Shown here: positions 35,583 to 47,952 of the stretch, piece after piece
Position numbering within the stretch: position 1 is the first letter of the stretch
Layout: the number at the start of each line of letters is the position of its first letter
NCBI GenBank assembly: GCA_009760855.2
Contig: WPIO01000065.1
Span: 755,001-819,000 of the forward strand
Reading direction: 5' to 3'
DNA length: 64,000 nucleotides
Source of the DNA: Cristatella mucedo
Lineage: Eukaryota > Bryozoa > Phylactolaemata > Cristatellidae
The notes under the pieces: model-generated
Databases searched by the model: none
Told to the model about the DNA's origin: nothing
The model's input: only the letters and a program-made list of their open reading frames with translations
Made by a program: the position numbers and the translations under genes

Positions 35583-35965
35583 GTGCCGTAACAAAAGCGC
35601 ACAAGACCAAAGCGCGCACAGACAAAAAGCCTGCAAGGCTGGCAACCCCGACAAAAAACGTGGTTGAACAAGCGTGAAGCTACGGTTTTGCAAATATACG
35701 ATTTTGCTGCTTTAACTGGCTTTCCGCCTTCCAAGTTAATTACTATTATACCAAGAAGAAGCACACAAGAAGTCCACAGGCAGTGAGCTGCTCGTTTCTA
35801 GTACACCAAGACGAAGCGAGCAGACAACGAAGAGTTTAACGTGTGATACTATGGTCTCCATTGCAAATGTGGAATATTAGTGCTCGCGCCGTCGACAACG
35901 TACCTCGCACCAACAACTCGGTCAAGGCCTGGCACCTCAATCTGTCACCAGAAGGTTGATTGCCA
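35583..35965 (+). mobile_element. MULE remnant: subterminal repeats plus transposase C-terminus
   Basis: GTAACAAAAGCGC, GACCAAAGCGCGC and GACAAAAAGCC units at 35,585-35,680 mirror those at 3,155 and 26,685. About 200 bp on, PLQMWNISAR then NVPRTNNSVKAWH (35,870-35,940) gives the conserved MULE C-terminal motif. This is the second place where these 14-bp repeats and this motif occur together, which supports both calls. Confidence 0.65.
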
Positions 35966-36384
35966 ACACCCGTCCGTCTAAACGCTGTTTTTACACTTCC
36001 GTCAAAAATATGATCACTACGAATTGAATGATGGCACTAGGCACGCCTGTCGCCTCGCGGGTGTGATGCCAGTTGAGACACGTTTTTGCATATGACTGAA
36101 CTCTACTGGTTTAAAGCCCAGCAAATAAATGCAATTAAAAAACAAGCATTCATGTTCCCTGGTTGGCGTATCGCTGGCTGTGATCTGTCTGCAGGCAGGA
36201 GGTATTTTTTGCTAGAATCTAGATTGGATACTTCGGCGAGTGCTGTACACTGCAAGTGATGCATGCAAAGAAATGTCAATTGGCAGTTTCAAATTTCACT
36301 TCTGCTATTGTATCTCCATTACTTAAGCAATTCAGTTGATATGAGATGTTGTCGATCAAACGCGGTGAGCTGTGATGGCACACT

Positions 36385-36540
36385 AGGTAAAGCGGTTGCT
36401 TTTCACGACCTCAGTCCCGAGGTCATATGTTCGAATACTGCTGTGGGAAATCCTGTGTTGCCATTGCAAGTGGTGGTGATAGCTGTAAAGTTTATTCCAT
36501 CGCTATGCAAAAGAGGCTGTTTAATCAGCTAGAAATTTCA
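36385..36540 (+). mobile_element. tRNA-derived SINE copy
   Basis: The A-box-like GGTAAAGCGGTTGC region, then the B-box-like TATGTTCGAATACTG at about 36,426, the body ATTGCAAGTGGTGG, and the end GCAAAAGAGGCTGTTTAATC. It belongs to the same family as 10,875-11,025. Confidence 0.7.
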
Positions 36541-36769
36541 AAAAATTAGGCTATATTAACTCTCTATATAAATATGTAATTTCAAACTATGTTTAAATGC
36601 AGCCATTAATTATAATGTTATGTTAGCTAAACTATGCATTAATTTTCGCTCATAAAAATACTCTAGTTATGAATATTTATTTAAACCTTAAAAATATTGT
36701 ATACGCAACTTTTGGCCCGTTTTTGAACTGTTCACTTATGTTGTCGCACGCTTATGCCGCTGCGGCTTT

Positions 36770-36860
36770 TGACAGCACGCTTTTCTCCCGCGATCTAATG
36801 TCGGATCACCGGGTCGTGCGTTCGAGTCTTGCAGCAGAAAAACTGCATTGCTCACTACGA
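36770..36860 (+). mobile_element. possible SINE head
   Basis: GGGTCGTGCGTTCGAGTCTTG at 36,811-36,831 carries a B-box-like GTTCGAGTC. The rest is too diverged to assign. Sequence on to 38,400 has no recognisable gene apart from another weak tRNA-like patch (GCTTCGAGTCAGG, 37,958). Confidence 0.35.
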
Positions 36861-38404
36861 GCGGGAGTAATAACCACGATGACTGGTCTGGTGGTATATG
36901 AACGAGGCTGGCGAGCAAGCTTATATCTAACCTTCGGCTCGCTGCACTTCGGGACGTTCGCGAAAGAAAAGCTTCCAGTGGTGCCGGTTACAGCAGGACG
37001 GTTTTTCGATTTCAGAAAAGTCTCAGTCATGGCAGGCGTGTCCAGTTGTCGTCAATAATCATATCGCGTTTGTCTAGAAATTCACTTTGCACGGAAGGGC
37101 CACTCCATAAGCACATTTTAAGCTTAAGAGTGAACCTAGGGCTTTAGACGGCTCGATAAATATTAACTTAGATTAAGTCGCCGAAATGCTTGAGTGAGAG
37201 CCCGGTGCGCCGCTTGAAACGGTGCATGAAATGCTGAAGATGCGTTCATTACCCTCTGTCTTAATTCGTCGGAGCTTCCTGTGGGAGAGAGAGAGAGAGA
37301 CCCGAAGAACCATCGCAAAAGCAGCTGCATCCAGAAATGAATGTAGGGCAGTAGCGTAAAGATAATGGCCTGCTCAGCAGTGCCGCATTGTCAGGTCTCT
37401 GAGAGCCAGCAAAGCTATTAAGGCGGTTGGCTCGGGCGCAGGAGCGCATGCCGACAGGATTGCACGTGCGAAAACGAACACCAGAGCACGTGCGAAAGCT
37501 GATTGTGGGCTCAGTACCAAGCATTTAACATTCACAAGTAGTACACATCCTTCAACTTCTCACACCCTACGGAAAAATAAATAGGTAAAGTTTAAGCAGA
37601 TCTTAGCTGTATCCAGCTCCATGTTTGACGCTCGTCGAGATATTCATTATCGAAAAACTCGGCATCGATCAGAAAAGAGTCTCGCTTCGGGAACCGCAAG
37701 CAAAAGTTGCAATAACCTTTTTATGACTTTATTTGAGCTATTTATAATCCTTTGGTAACAAAAATTGTTCTCGAAATTGATCCGACAAAAGCAGCAGTAG
37801 TAAAACCAAAGCATGCCAAAGAAGTTAAACTATGACAGTGGTCGGGATTAGTAACAGTTAGCGAACTGGAATATTTGGGGAGCTGGTGATGCGATAATCT
37901 ACTGTTAAGCGGCATAGTTAAATCCAATTCGAGAGGTGGTGAATCGGTTATGCTTCGCGCTTCGAGTCAGGTGGTTGTGCTTTCGATTTTTTTGAATTTA
38001 CTTGCACGCAATATCCGTTGCTGTACTGCTAAAACCTTCTGGGGCTATCAAACAGACTGGTCTACATTAACGACACGCTCTTGTTAAATAAAGTTCAAGG
38101 GCGCTCTTTATCGCTGCCGTGCTCTGCCACCGCCGGTCTGCTTGCACTTTTTGAGGTAGCGCCTACGACTCACTAGAGCCGTGCTGCTTCGAGGCGACAG
38201 CTCCGCCAGTTTTTTACTCGTGCGTGCGAAAAGACTGACAACGCTACGAGACGAGCTGCGAGCGGTGTATTTGTGCCGAAGGTCTTTGGTCCAGAAGAAC
38301 TTAGGAGCACGTTTGTAGCAGGAGCATAATGCCGTTTGACGTCGTTAACCGTCGTAGCATCGTTGCATCGTTCGGACCCGTGCGTCGCCTAAACGAACGA
38401 CGGA

Positions 38405-38480
38405 ATAATGATAATATTAACGCACTTGATAAAGCGCCCTCGGAGAAGTCATTCTCTTTCTAGGCGCTTCACATTTGCTG
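38405..38480 (-). mobile_element. minimal L2 tail
   Basis: GATAATATTAACGCACTTG then GCCCTCGGAGAAGTCATTC and CTAGGCGCTTCACATTTGC: hairpin and tail only, truncated just upstream of the hairpin. Confidence 0.75.
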
Positions 38481-38639
38481 CATGGGGAAGCAGGAAGGCA
38501 CGAAATTCGGCGAGCGCTCGGGTGCGACCTTGCACACCTAGTGTCGTGCAAGGTCGATCGAAGGCCGAGCCTGGCAGACGGGCTCGGCGGCCTGTTTTTG
38601 CGACGACTCGCTTGCGGTGGCTTCGCGGAAGTGTTCGGG

Positions 38640-39212
38640 CACGGGCGGCACTTGCAGACGCCACCGCCCGCGCCACCAAACGTCCTGCTCTGTGTGCGGC
38701 CCCAGCTTTCGGCTGGCAGTTGGCTGGACGCGCGCACGCTTGCTGTCCTACCGTCCGTCCTGGAGAGCTCGGCAGACAGCTCTGACGCCCGCCCCCCCCC
38801 CGTCTCCTTCGCGACCCTGTCGCCAAACGAAGGGCATCGGCTGCCAGTCGAGCCGCTGCGTCGCTGCGTCGCCGCGTCGCTCGTAAGTAACGACATGCCT
38901 TCCCAGGCAAGCGCTTGATTCGAGAAAGATCTGCCGCTCGGCTAGCTGCGGCAACTTAGCCGATCTTGCGTATCCGATGAAGACAGCTGCCGTCTGCACA
39001 CCGTATACCGCAGAGAGTTTATTTCCCTGCCGCCGAGTTTAATCGCCTAGCTCGGGCGACGCTCGCCTCTACACCGATTTGCTGCCACAGAAGTGACAGA
39101 GCCTCTTTCGGGTCCCTTAAAAGCACGACTCCACCAAGTCTAGTAGCGTTCCTTTCTTCGTAGACCTCGGAGACTCGACTTGGGAGAGTCAGCACGCCGC
39201 TATTTAGTGGAT
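38640..39212 (-). mobile_element. GC-rich dispersed element (inverted relative of 12,010-12,560)
   Basis: Reverse complement of the 12-kb copy, with GCGCTTGATTCGAGAAAGATC, CACACCGTATACCGCAGAGAG and GACTCGACTTGGGAGAGTC. Overlapping ORFs of 125-159 codons on both strands arise from high GC content and encode nothing recognisable. Confidence 0.5.
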
Positions 39213-39759
39213 AGGCATTCTTTATCGCAGCGGCCTAAAGTTCAGAATTTTTCCTCTAGCTGCTGCATATTCTAGGGCTGCTGGTTGCCCCGAAATTGGT
39301 GCGACCAGTGGCTTGAATTCGTAGCAGCGGGAATAGACGGAGGTCCTGATTTACTTAGACGAACCTCTTCATTGAGGTTTTAGGTCTCCGACGGTTGAAA
39401 TCGTGCCTTGTTTTCCACTCAACTCTCAACTATCTTCAACCAGCTTCCTCTCAACCATCGGAGCCCGAGAGCTCATGCGTTTGCAACTCTTGCTCCTCAA
39501 TGGTTGGCAGTCACGACTCGGACCGCTCTGTCTGCAATCGCAGTGAACACTGTCTCAACGAAACGCAAGGCTCTCACAGACCTGTTACTGGCAGGACGCG
39601 TACAGCGGGCGGTTCCGTAGCAGCTCCTTCGTAGGCTTTCTGCTGGGCAATCGCCGAAGCGGGCTCCAGATACCGTCACAATAGCGATATCCATCAATGC
39701 GAGTACGGTTGGTTAATTAGTGCGAACGAGGTTGGTTTCATCTCAGTTAGGTCCTGGAG

Positions 39760-40470
39760 CTTATATGTCGTTTATATATACAATAAAAGTTGATATGTAT
39801 CATGTTATGTAGCAGAAAGCAGGCAGAGTTGACTGTCGAGCTGATGTGGTCGTCTAATGAAAGGTCACTTTGAACCATGAAACTTGGATTTCGTGCCGAT
39901 TCAACGGGAGATATGCTAGCAGAGCCGATTTTGAGCGTTAGCCTTTCCAATTTCCGAACGATATTTGGTTTGCCCATAACTAGGAAGTTAGTTGTATCAT
40001 CATTCAACTTGGGAGATTTTGCCGCCATCCGTGTGCGGATGTCATCGATACATGCAGCAAGGGAGTTGAGAGAATTCGACATGCTGGAGGGCTGGGAAGG
40101 ATCAAAGCAAAGGTACAACTGCGTGTCATCCGCATAGAAGTGAAATCCTAGACTGTGTTGGGCAATCGAATAAGCAAGAGGTAGAGCATAAACCGTGCAA
40201 GAACGATGTAGCTAAAAGTAGGCAGACTTGACTTTGGAGCTGATGTGCTCGTCTACTGAAAGGTCACTTTGGAATAAAAACACGTAGATTTCGTGTCGGT
40301 TCAACAAAAGATATGTTGGAAGAGCCGATTTTGAGCGTTAACCTTTCCAATTTCGGAATCACACTTGGTTTGCCCATAGCTAGTAGGTTGGTTTCATTAT
40401 CATTAATTTTAAGAAAGTTTGCTGCAATCCCTGTGCGGATGTCATCAGTATCCCTTGGGTCCGAGCCGTT
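39760..40470 (-). mobile_element. two nested L2 fragments (unit B)
   Basis: The minus-strand ORFs 39,747-40,118 (CFDPSQPSSMSNSLNSLAA, IGSASISPVESARN) and 40,264-40,485 (IGSSNISFVEPTRNLR) repeat the same coding stretch twice. The junction at about 40,200 matches unit A at about 14,510. No reverse transcriptase core remains. Confidence 0.85.
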
Positions 40471-41278
40471 AGCGCACCATTTCAATCTGCCTCAGCGTAC
40501 ACCTGAGCATTCTCACATCCTAGCTCGATCTCACACATGCTCTTACTCTTATCTATCTACTCTCAACTCTCACTCGCTCTCTCCCTCTCACAGTCTCTCT
40601 GGCTCTCTCACTCTCCGCACGATGACCGCGGTTTCCGTAGATCCTCTTAAATAACCGTTATAGGATCAACCCCATTTGCCAGGCCGGGCAGGGACTGGCC
40701 GGGGGGGGCGAACAAGCGGCTCAGGCTGGTCGCCCCTCCCAGCGCGATCCGCCGATCGCTCCCAGTAGCCACGTTTCTTGGAATTCTCAGCCAAGATTAG
40801 CTGTCGTTAATCTATTATATCCGAGCACATTGCTCGCCTTATCATAGCACACTTCGGCTAGGCATTCGTTTAGGGATAGGTGAATGCTGCCCACGAAAGC
40901 TGTCTGAACAGCAGGCTAATCAGCCATTCCACTAGCACACCTCCCAGAGCATCCGACCCAGTCGAACCGTGCATGCGTGCAACCTGGTCCCGTGAGCTAT
41001 TCCATGGCAATTACACATTTGAAGGCAAAATTAGATCCTCAATTCTAATCATTAGACAGAATGGTGTAGCTGCACATGCAGATTACTTACTCTGATATTG
41101 TTTACATGGACATTTGACATCGTAGCTATAATGCATAGCAGTTGTGACAGCTAGCGTCACGCTGGGTAGCGCGACCGATCGACGAGTCTCCAGGCTCCAG
41201 CACTTTCTTAGCAAAAACCATGCCGGCCAAGATCAGTCTACACACTCGAGACGCGGCTGCCGGCGTATAGGGATTTAG

Positions 41279-41280
<2 letters not shown>

Positions 41281-41365
<85 letters not shown>
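41281..41365. repeat. CT microsatellite
   Basis: More than 40 CT units within a 300-bp segment present only in unit B. Confidence 0.98.
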
Positions 41366-41368
<3 letters not shown>

Positions 41369-42602
41369 CTGACCCATCTGTACTCCTCAGGCAGCCCTTA
41401 AATTCCATGCAATCATTGTTTGTGCCCTGTCGAACCATTGTTGTTCTGAACCCACCCGACAGCTGGCACCAGTTTGTGGCAGATAGATGTCCCGACAGAT
41501 TCCCACAATGCATGGATTTGTGCAGGACTGCCGAGTCATCAGCCGATAACCACTGTCCGCCCCTCAACCTCTCTGGAGACTGACGCTGCTTTGGCAGGCT
41601 GGCTCGATGCTCGCAGGCTCCTGAGTCACATTCCCTCACAGTCGTATAATAGATATCCCAAACGGCGCAGAGTAAAAACGGCGCAGAGACATCAGTGACT
41701 TGTGCTTTCGGAACCCAACCACCGACTCACGTACTCATGTTTAAAATTACATTGGTCGATAATGACATCAGGTTCCTATTAGTGTAATTCCGAAAGCTCA
41801 AATAATCTCTAAGGTTGTCATAATCTGGGTGATATAGCAAGCCAACAATAGTAATAATAATACTATTAAGTCCTTTGGGTAGTTACTTAAGATAACGGAA
41901 TCACAATGCAGGCGCTTAATAACTCGCTGCATTACGAACCACGTTTGTAACCATGGGAAGCAGTCAGTACCCAATATTGACTAGCAAGCGAAGTGTCAGG
42001 ATGAGTCAAGCATAACAATCGATCTGCAGTATCGTAACAACTGTCTGAATAACCTCAGTGCTGTTACCATCTTTGCTCTAGAAGGCATACATGTGCAGCA
42101 CACTTGCAAGCCGATTCCGGGTCCAGACAAGATCAGCTTCTAGCTCGCAGAGCTTAGCATAGATTTTAATCACCTACGGCGTCTCTATCTCCTTGGTTGA
42201 GCTACCAATTGACCGACTTAGCCTAAGTAGGTGTGGCGTGCGTCGGTGGTGTCAGCTCCATTCGGAGGGTTGGCGGTTTTGCAGGTCGAGCTATTCTCCA
42301 AACTTTAGCTAACTCTAGGGAGTAGCTGACTGTCAGCCAGACGATCCTATTCAGCCTATGAACCCAAGAATTCAAGTGCCCCGCCGATCGACAGTTTAAC
42401 CATCTCCTACGGTTGTGAACAGAGGTAAGCACCGGCCACCTAAGACTAGTAGGGCTTCGAGTTTCAGCTTGGCTTCTTCTAGTACTGCTGGTGCCGGTTC
42501 CATCAAATTGCTTGGTTCAAACGAGAACGCTTTCATACTGTGCACACCGTCCTGCTGTTCGAATGCCCAGCATGCAGCGGCCAAATTAGCGTTCAGTTAT
42601 CT

Positions 42603-43046
42603 TGTATCTCCGTCTGTAACTCCACAAAGTCATAAAAACCATGTGGGTGTTACGCAGGAGAGTTTTTTATAGCGAACTCACAGCCTACGCGGCTTTCGGT
42701 ACGCATTCGGTAGCCAGCAGACTTCGTCTCACGCAACAAACAGAAAGTGGGAAGCATAGCAGAGTCAGGAGAGCAGTTGAGGTAGTGAGTAGCATAGAAG
42801 TAGCAGCTCAAGACCGCTGAAAAAGATGTGCCATAGTCGGCAGTTGGAGAGTAGTTATCGTTGCGTAAGAATTGTGGAAGCGAATTCCACAGTCTAGGAC
42901 CTGCAGAGCTAAAGCTTCTGTCGCCAACTGTCTTGAAGTGGAGGAATGGGACAGCTAATTTATTGTCCACACAGGACCTGAGGGCGCGAACAGGCTGAAA
43001 CTGATGCAGCAGCTCAGCTGGATATGAAGGAGCCAAGCCGTGGCCT
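42603..43046 (-). mobile_element. second LINE family, 3' end inserted in unit B
   Basis: The minus-strand ORF 42,650-43,036 reads PVRALRSCVDNKLAVPFL then GDRSFSSAGPRLWNSLPQ. This is the SFSxxAPxLWNSLP signature of the C-terminus of CR1/L2-superfamily ORF2. Unit A passes uninterrupted from CCAAATTCTCGTTC to TCGCCTTATCTTATG at the same place (about 16,610-16,660), so this is a later, 5'-truncated insertion. Confidence 0.85.
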
Positions 43047-43719
43047 ATCTTCAGTCGCCTTACCTTATCTTAGTCAATCAAACCTAGAGGACAGGCAGGA
43101 CAGCCTTGTCTTGATCCGCACGCTCACACAGGCTATAATTAGTGCTTCACCCTGTCAACTCTGCGAATTACAGCATCGTCGCCTCTTCGATAAACAATAT
43201 CGTCACCTCCATGATTTCGCGTATGAACCATGGGCTGGTATACACGACGGTGGAAGCAAGAGCGAACAAATGGTATACTGCATATCCGTATTTCGCAATC
43301 CGCCAGCCCAGAAAGGCGGTACACATCCGAATCGTGGTAGGATTTTCATGGGAGATTCGGAGCAGTGATTTGGGCGCCGGAGCTATACAACATCTGTTCA
43401 CCTTAAATTAAAAGCTACCCGGCTGCACCTGTGCTACAATAATGCACTAGAGCAGAAAAAATTGCAGTGCATGACTTTGAAGGTCGTGGATGGTTTCTGG
43501 TAACGATGGCATGATCGCACGATCGCAGTCAGTCGCCAGCCGGAGACAAGGCAGCATAGAGAGTTTAGGGTTTAGGTTTAGTTTTAGGTTTCGCTAATTT
43601 TCCTAGAGAGAAGACGCCGACGAACGTCAATGTACAGACACTTCCTCCTGACGTCAGATTGTTTGTTGACACTGAGACCAGTTGTCGTTTTCTGACCGCC
43701 TGAGAGCTATACCCTAGTA

Positions 43720-43800
43720 ATGATAATAAATAATAATATTTATACATTTGTATAGCACCCGCAGAGAACTCAATTTCTTTCTTGGCATTTGGCACATGAT
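43720..43800 (-). mobile_element. L2 tail at the hAT boundary (unit B)
   Basis: ATAATAAATAATAATATT, then CCCGCAGAGAACTCAATTTC and CTTGGCATTTGGCAC. The corresponding unit A site keeps a longer fragment (17,120-17,310). Confidence 0.65.
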
Positions 43801-44274
43801 CTACTCAACCTCAAAACAGTCGGCAGATGACTTCTTTTGTTTGCTCTTCCCTACGCCCACCCAAAATTACCGATAGGCAGTTGAATTGGAAAAGGATTTA
43901 GCCAGCGAAGGAAACCTGAAAAACTATAACCCCGTGAAAGCGGCCCTTCTCACCATCAGGCTTTTGTTTCACCCCAAGGAAAGAATTACTGAGGAGACTT
44001 CTCAGAGGAAGTGAAGTAGACACTGCTGCTGAGGCACAAATCTTTTCTTAACAACAAGCATGGCATGAAGTCTTGAAGAGAGCTCTCAGCTGCACCAAGC
44101 TCTTGGTTTCTCAAAACCTGGCATCGGGTTGTCACAGAGAGATAGTGTTGGCCTGGTTGGTAAGAAAAACTGTGTGAACTTCTTGGAAATTCTCCATCTT
44201 CCAGCTCGGTACGATCTTCTTCTGCAACCACACCTGGACCACGTCAGAAAGAATCCAAAGTCAGTCAACACATG

Positions 44275-44357
44275 TAAAGTGCCTATGCAAAAATCTAAAT
44301 CTCTGAGAGTGCTATATCGAATTCTAAATTATTATTATTATTATTATTATTATTTAT
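44275..44357 (+). mobile_element. minimal L2 tail inserted in the hAT pseudogene
   Basis: ATGTAAAGTGCCTATG to an ATT run of about ten units, roughly 85 bp in all. Unit A reads straight across (TTCAGTCTCCTATATGTC at about 18,695), so it arrived after the duplication. Confidence 0.85.
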
Positions 44358-45606
44358 ATAGTCTCCTATCTGTCTGATCAAAACCAAAATGAGTTCCATA
44401 GTGTACTTGCATCCGCAGTCAGAGACAAGCTACTCTGAAACACATGGGAAAACAGTGCTGTAGAGTTCTGTTTGGCTCAACTCCTGATTTGACACACCGC
44501 GAGCAGATGTCCGACATCAATAAATATGTCGATATTGATTTTTCTTACAAAGCACACATCATCAAAGAGTCTTTCCTGGGCTTTACTCAAATCTATGCCA
44601 AAGGTGCTCTAGCAGTTAGGGGTCTCGTCTTGGACAAACTTAAATCTGACAAAATTTCCTTGCAAGATGGCAGGTCACAGTGCTACGACAATGCAGGTCA
44701 TCTTTGGCCACTTGTCCTTTGTCCAAAGAGAATACTGTCAAGAAATGAGAAGACAATTTTTGTAAACTGTTAAAACCATATCTTTAACCTGGCAGAAGTT
44801 TATGCTGCAAGTCAAGTTTCCGTTGTCATTACCTTTTTTGGAACAATCGTCGAGACACAACAAAAGTCGAGAGCACCTACTTATTCTTTTCAAGATCAAC
44901 ACTTAGGTGGGAAGAACTTGAGAAAGTCTAAGACATCAATGTCAAACGTGACTCGGCAACAAGATGTAGTGCAATATTGTAGGCTATGAAAGCTATCAAT
45001 GATGGACAGAACAGAGGTGCACCATCTTTTGGAGCAACTGTCTGAGGACACAGGTGGAACACTTGAAACAAAGGAAGGAGGAAAGAAGAAAAAGGAGAAA
45101 GAAGGGAAGCTGGAAGTCTTCTACGTTGTATTTTAAACTTTAACTTGTTGGCTCTGTTGCTATTTTGGTACCAGAATCTTAAGAATGATTGACCGTCTTC
45201 AGAAAAGGCTGAAGGATCTAAAGGTCAACTCAATGACGCCTCGTGCTACCTCTATTCTTTTGAGATTGAGTCGTCAAGACTCCCAGAATACATGTGCCAA
45301 GAATCTTTACTGGATGCCAAAAATAGAAGTGAATTTTGGTAATTTGCAGTTGAATGAAGCATCCGCCAAAGGAAACAAATGCTTGGACAACTCTCAAAAT
45401 ATTGGTTTCTCGGCAGAAGGCGAGATTTCAAGAATAATGAAGGACAGCATAGACTATCTCCGACAAGAAATTACCGCTAGGTTAACCGGCTCACAGATCT
45501 TGATGTCAAATTTGGTTTCTTGTTGGGAGTTGAGCAGCTTTGAAAGACACTTGACCAGAACAAACTCCGCCAGCAATACTTAAATCTTGGAGTCTTTTGT
45601 TGTTCA

Positions 45607-46104
45607 AGTTGTTTGTTCGCACAGTAGAGAGACAGCCGATGCCCAACACCGACAGTTTATTACTAATGCACGGAGCCGAAGAGTGCACGGCTCCCCTCGG
45701 CCCCTGCTTTCACACGACTCCTAGTCCCCTGGTCGACTCCAATGATTCATCGACAACAACCACGCACCGGCCGACCCTGATGGGGAATCCACCATAAGGC
45801 CACCAGCTGGTCCATGCCACATCAAAGGCGGACCACAGCAGTGCGCTGGCCGACCCTGATGGTGAATCCACCATCTGGTTCCCGGCCTGTGTCCATACCA
45901 CATCACAGGCGGACCACAGCTGTGCACCGGCTTCTCTCGGTGGTGCTTCTAACAGCTCACCAGTGGCTTATCAGAGGAGCCTGCATACAATACATACATA
46001 CGAACTACACGTTCCCTTGACCTTAAGGTCACAAGTCAGGAGCCGACATACAATAAATACATACATACGTACATACGAACTACAATACATACATACGAAC
46101 TACA
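45607..46104 (-). mobile_element. solo LTR in the hAT pseudogene, 5-bp target duplication
   Basis: Flanked by GTTCA at 45,602-45,606 and 46,105-46,109. Skipping the insert rejoins the hAT segment in frame around SDVDG, which fixes both ends. In the minus sense it starts TGTAGTTCG and holds an AATAAA about 45 bp from its end. An internal segment of about 79 bp (around GGCCGACCCTGATGG) is repeated, and the start is partly duplicated. It belongs to the same family as the 279-bp copy at 48,444. No internal retroelement genes remain. Confidence 0.8.
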
Positions 46105-46709
46105 GTTCAGACGTTGATGGAATAGTGCTGTACAAAGAAATATTTGACTGTGAAATGCTTCTTGCCACACGTCACGACTCGGCACCAAAGACCCTCCTGA
46201 AACTCATGTCTTTAATTGTCAGCTACGGGGATGTGTTTCTTAATTAGAGAAGTTTTGCAAGTTCTTCCTATCGTTGCTGTATCAGTGGCCAGTCGTGAAC
46301 GTTCCTTAAGCAAGCTAAAGACAATCCTGCTTTATCTGAGAGCATCAATGGGCAAGATTGGCTCTGTGATTCGGTCTCATAGATCAAGAAACACCTGAAG
46401 ATATTGACTTTCAAACTGCAATAGACCAGTTTGCCCCGTTTAAGGCCAGAAAATTCACCTAAGTTAAAGCTGCAATAGCTATCTTGTACCTGCACTACAA
46501 TTAATAACTTTCTCTACTCGATATGCCCACTAGAATGTGCTTTTTTGCATTTCAGCTGCTGTGGAGCTATTTTGCAACAATTTTTGAAAAAGGGAGGGAG
46601 GGGCGCCAATTGCAGCTTTGTAACCGGACGGCGAACTGTCTCAGTACGCCTCTGCAAAGGCCGATATGAACGGCCGGCTGCAGGTCGGTAGGAAGAGTGA
46701 CCCACTAGC

Positions 46710-46860
46710 GAGGTGAGTACCCAGAGGTGAGACGAGAGAGGCCGCAGGTGCATATAGAGCTGAGTACCCAGAGGTGAGACGAGAGAGAGGCGGCAGGTGC
46801 ATATAGAGGTGAGTACCCAGAGGTGAGACGAGAGAGAGAGGCCGCAGGTGCATGCAGAGG
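46710..46860 (+). repeat. minisatellite of 47, 49 and 51 bp units
   Basis: Units starting GAGGTGAGTACCC at 46,710, 46,757 and 46,806. Each later unit has one more GA dinucleotide in its GACGAGAGAG stretch. Unit A has a single unit at the same place (about 19,890), so the array grew after duplication. Confidence 0.85.
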
Positions 46861-47952
46861 TGAGCCGCAGGCCGAGCGGCTGGGCGGTCTATCACAAGCT
46901 GGTACGCCGGCCAATAATCGTCGTCAGTTGTCACTCAGGACGATGGCCCGTGTCTCCAGCCAGCACCGCCAGAGGGAAAGGCAGCTCTACTCAACGGGCA
47001 GAGGACAGAGCAATCAGCGAACGGGGTTGCAGGCTGCTTAGCAATGCTGAGCTCTAGCAACTCGGCACAATGGGCTCTAGTGGCTCAGCTAGCTGCTAGA
47101 GCCAATGAGGAGCTCGGGGCTCGGCGTGAGCTGTGGGCAATCCGTCATCGCCTGTCTAAAGCATCATCGAAAGGCTGATGAACTGGGACAAAAGGCGCAG
47201 GACCGACGAGCATTCTCGTCGCTGGATTGTCGGTCGCCTCGACAGTGGGTCTAACGAGCCTGCAAGCGGTTACCCTATGGGGCTGGAGGTCTGGGGGAGG
47301 GGAAGGTCTGACTAGCTAGCAGGCCGTGGGGGCGTGTCGCACTCAATACTGGACGACTCACACCGGTAGCGGGCTGGCTTGCTGACCGGTGGCGACTCGA
47401 GCGTGATTCTGATCCGCCCCACGCATAGGTTTTAACGACATATTTGAACCGGCCGCTCACGGTTGTACGCGGTTGCATGATATCCCGAATCGACGCCGCG
47501 ATCTGCGAAAGACACCGTTCACTACTGGAGGTAAACGCCCTGGGGTTGAATGTACCTTGCTCACTTCTTGAGTTTAATATGCATGCGATGCTATGCATGT
47601 AGGTGGTACTTGAATTTTTATTCTGGCTTAGCCATTACGAGCCTTGTTTTAGTGTGGAAGTTCGGAGCTCGCTTTAATTCGCTAGTCGAATCAAGTCTGA
47701 GGAGTCTAGTAACTACTTCAAGCCTTTCACAAGTTCCGCACTGTTTCCAGCTAAAGCCCCGGCGTGTCAATGTGTCGGGGAAGGAAGTAAGCATGTCGCA
47801 GCGAACCACTGGCTCTCTCTCTCTCTCTCTCTCTTCAGAGTGCTGTGATGCAGTCTAATGTAAAACTAAAAAGACGCCACTCAGCCCCTGCAGCTATTGA
47901 TTAACACGGCGGCTGCTAGGCTGGTTTTCAAATCGACGAGTTTCAGTTCCAG

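Larger units (their letters stand above)
43800..46480 (+). pseudogene. hAT transposase pseudogene, ZMYM1-like clade (unit B)
   Basis: Longer than the unit A copy and readable nearly end to end across frames. NFLEILHLPARYDLLLQPHL (about 44,180-44,240) comes first. The ORF 44,444-44,773 has LFGSTPDLTHREQMSDINKY, KESFLGF and RSQCYDNAG, which belong to the RNase H-like catalytic region. The ORF 45,185-45,583 has the linker EGEISRIMKDSIDYLRQEI. SDVDGIVLYKEIFDCEMLL follows at about 46,110. The dimerisation domain (hATC) at 46,250-46,400 reads VASRERSLSKLKTILLYLRA. Two insertions, an L2 tail at 44,275 and a solo LTR at 45,607, plus several frame breaks disable it. It would have been a nuclear cut-and-paste transposase. 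Confidence 0.85.

Noticed and set aside
38408-38999. Several overlapping ORFs of 83-159 codons
   Set aside because: High GC content leaves both strands open. No motif is present, and the inverted relative at 12 kb does not keep the same frames.
41126-41377. Arg-Glu repeat ORF
   Set aside because: Product of the CT microsatellite.
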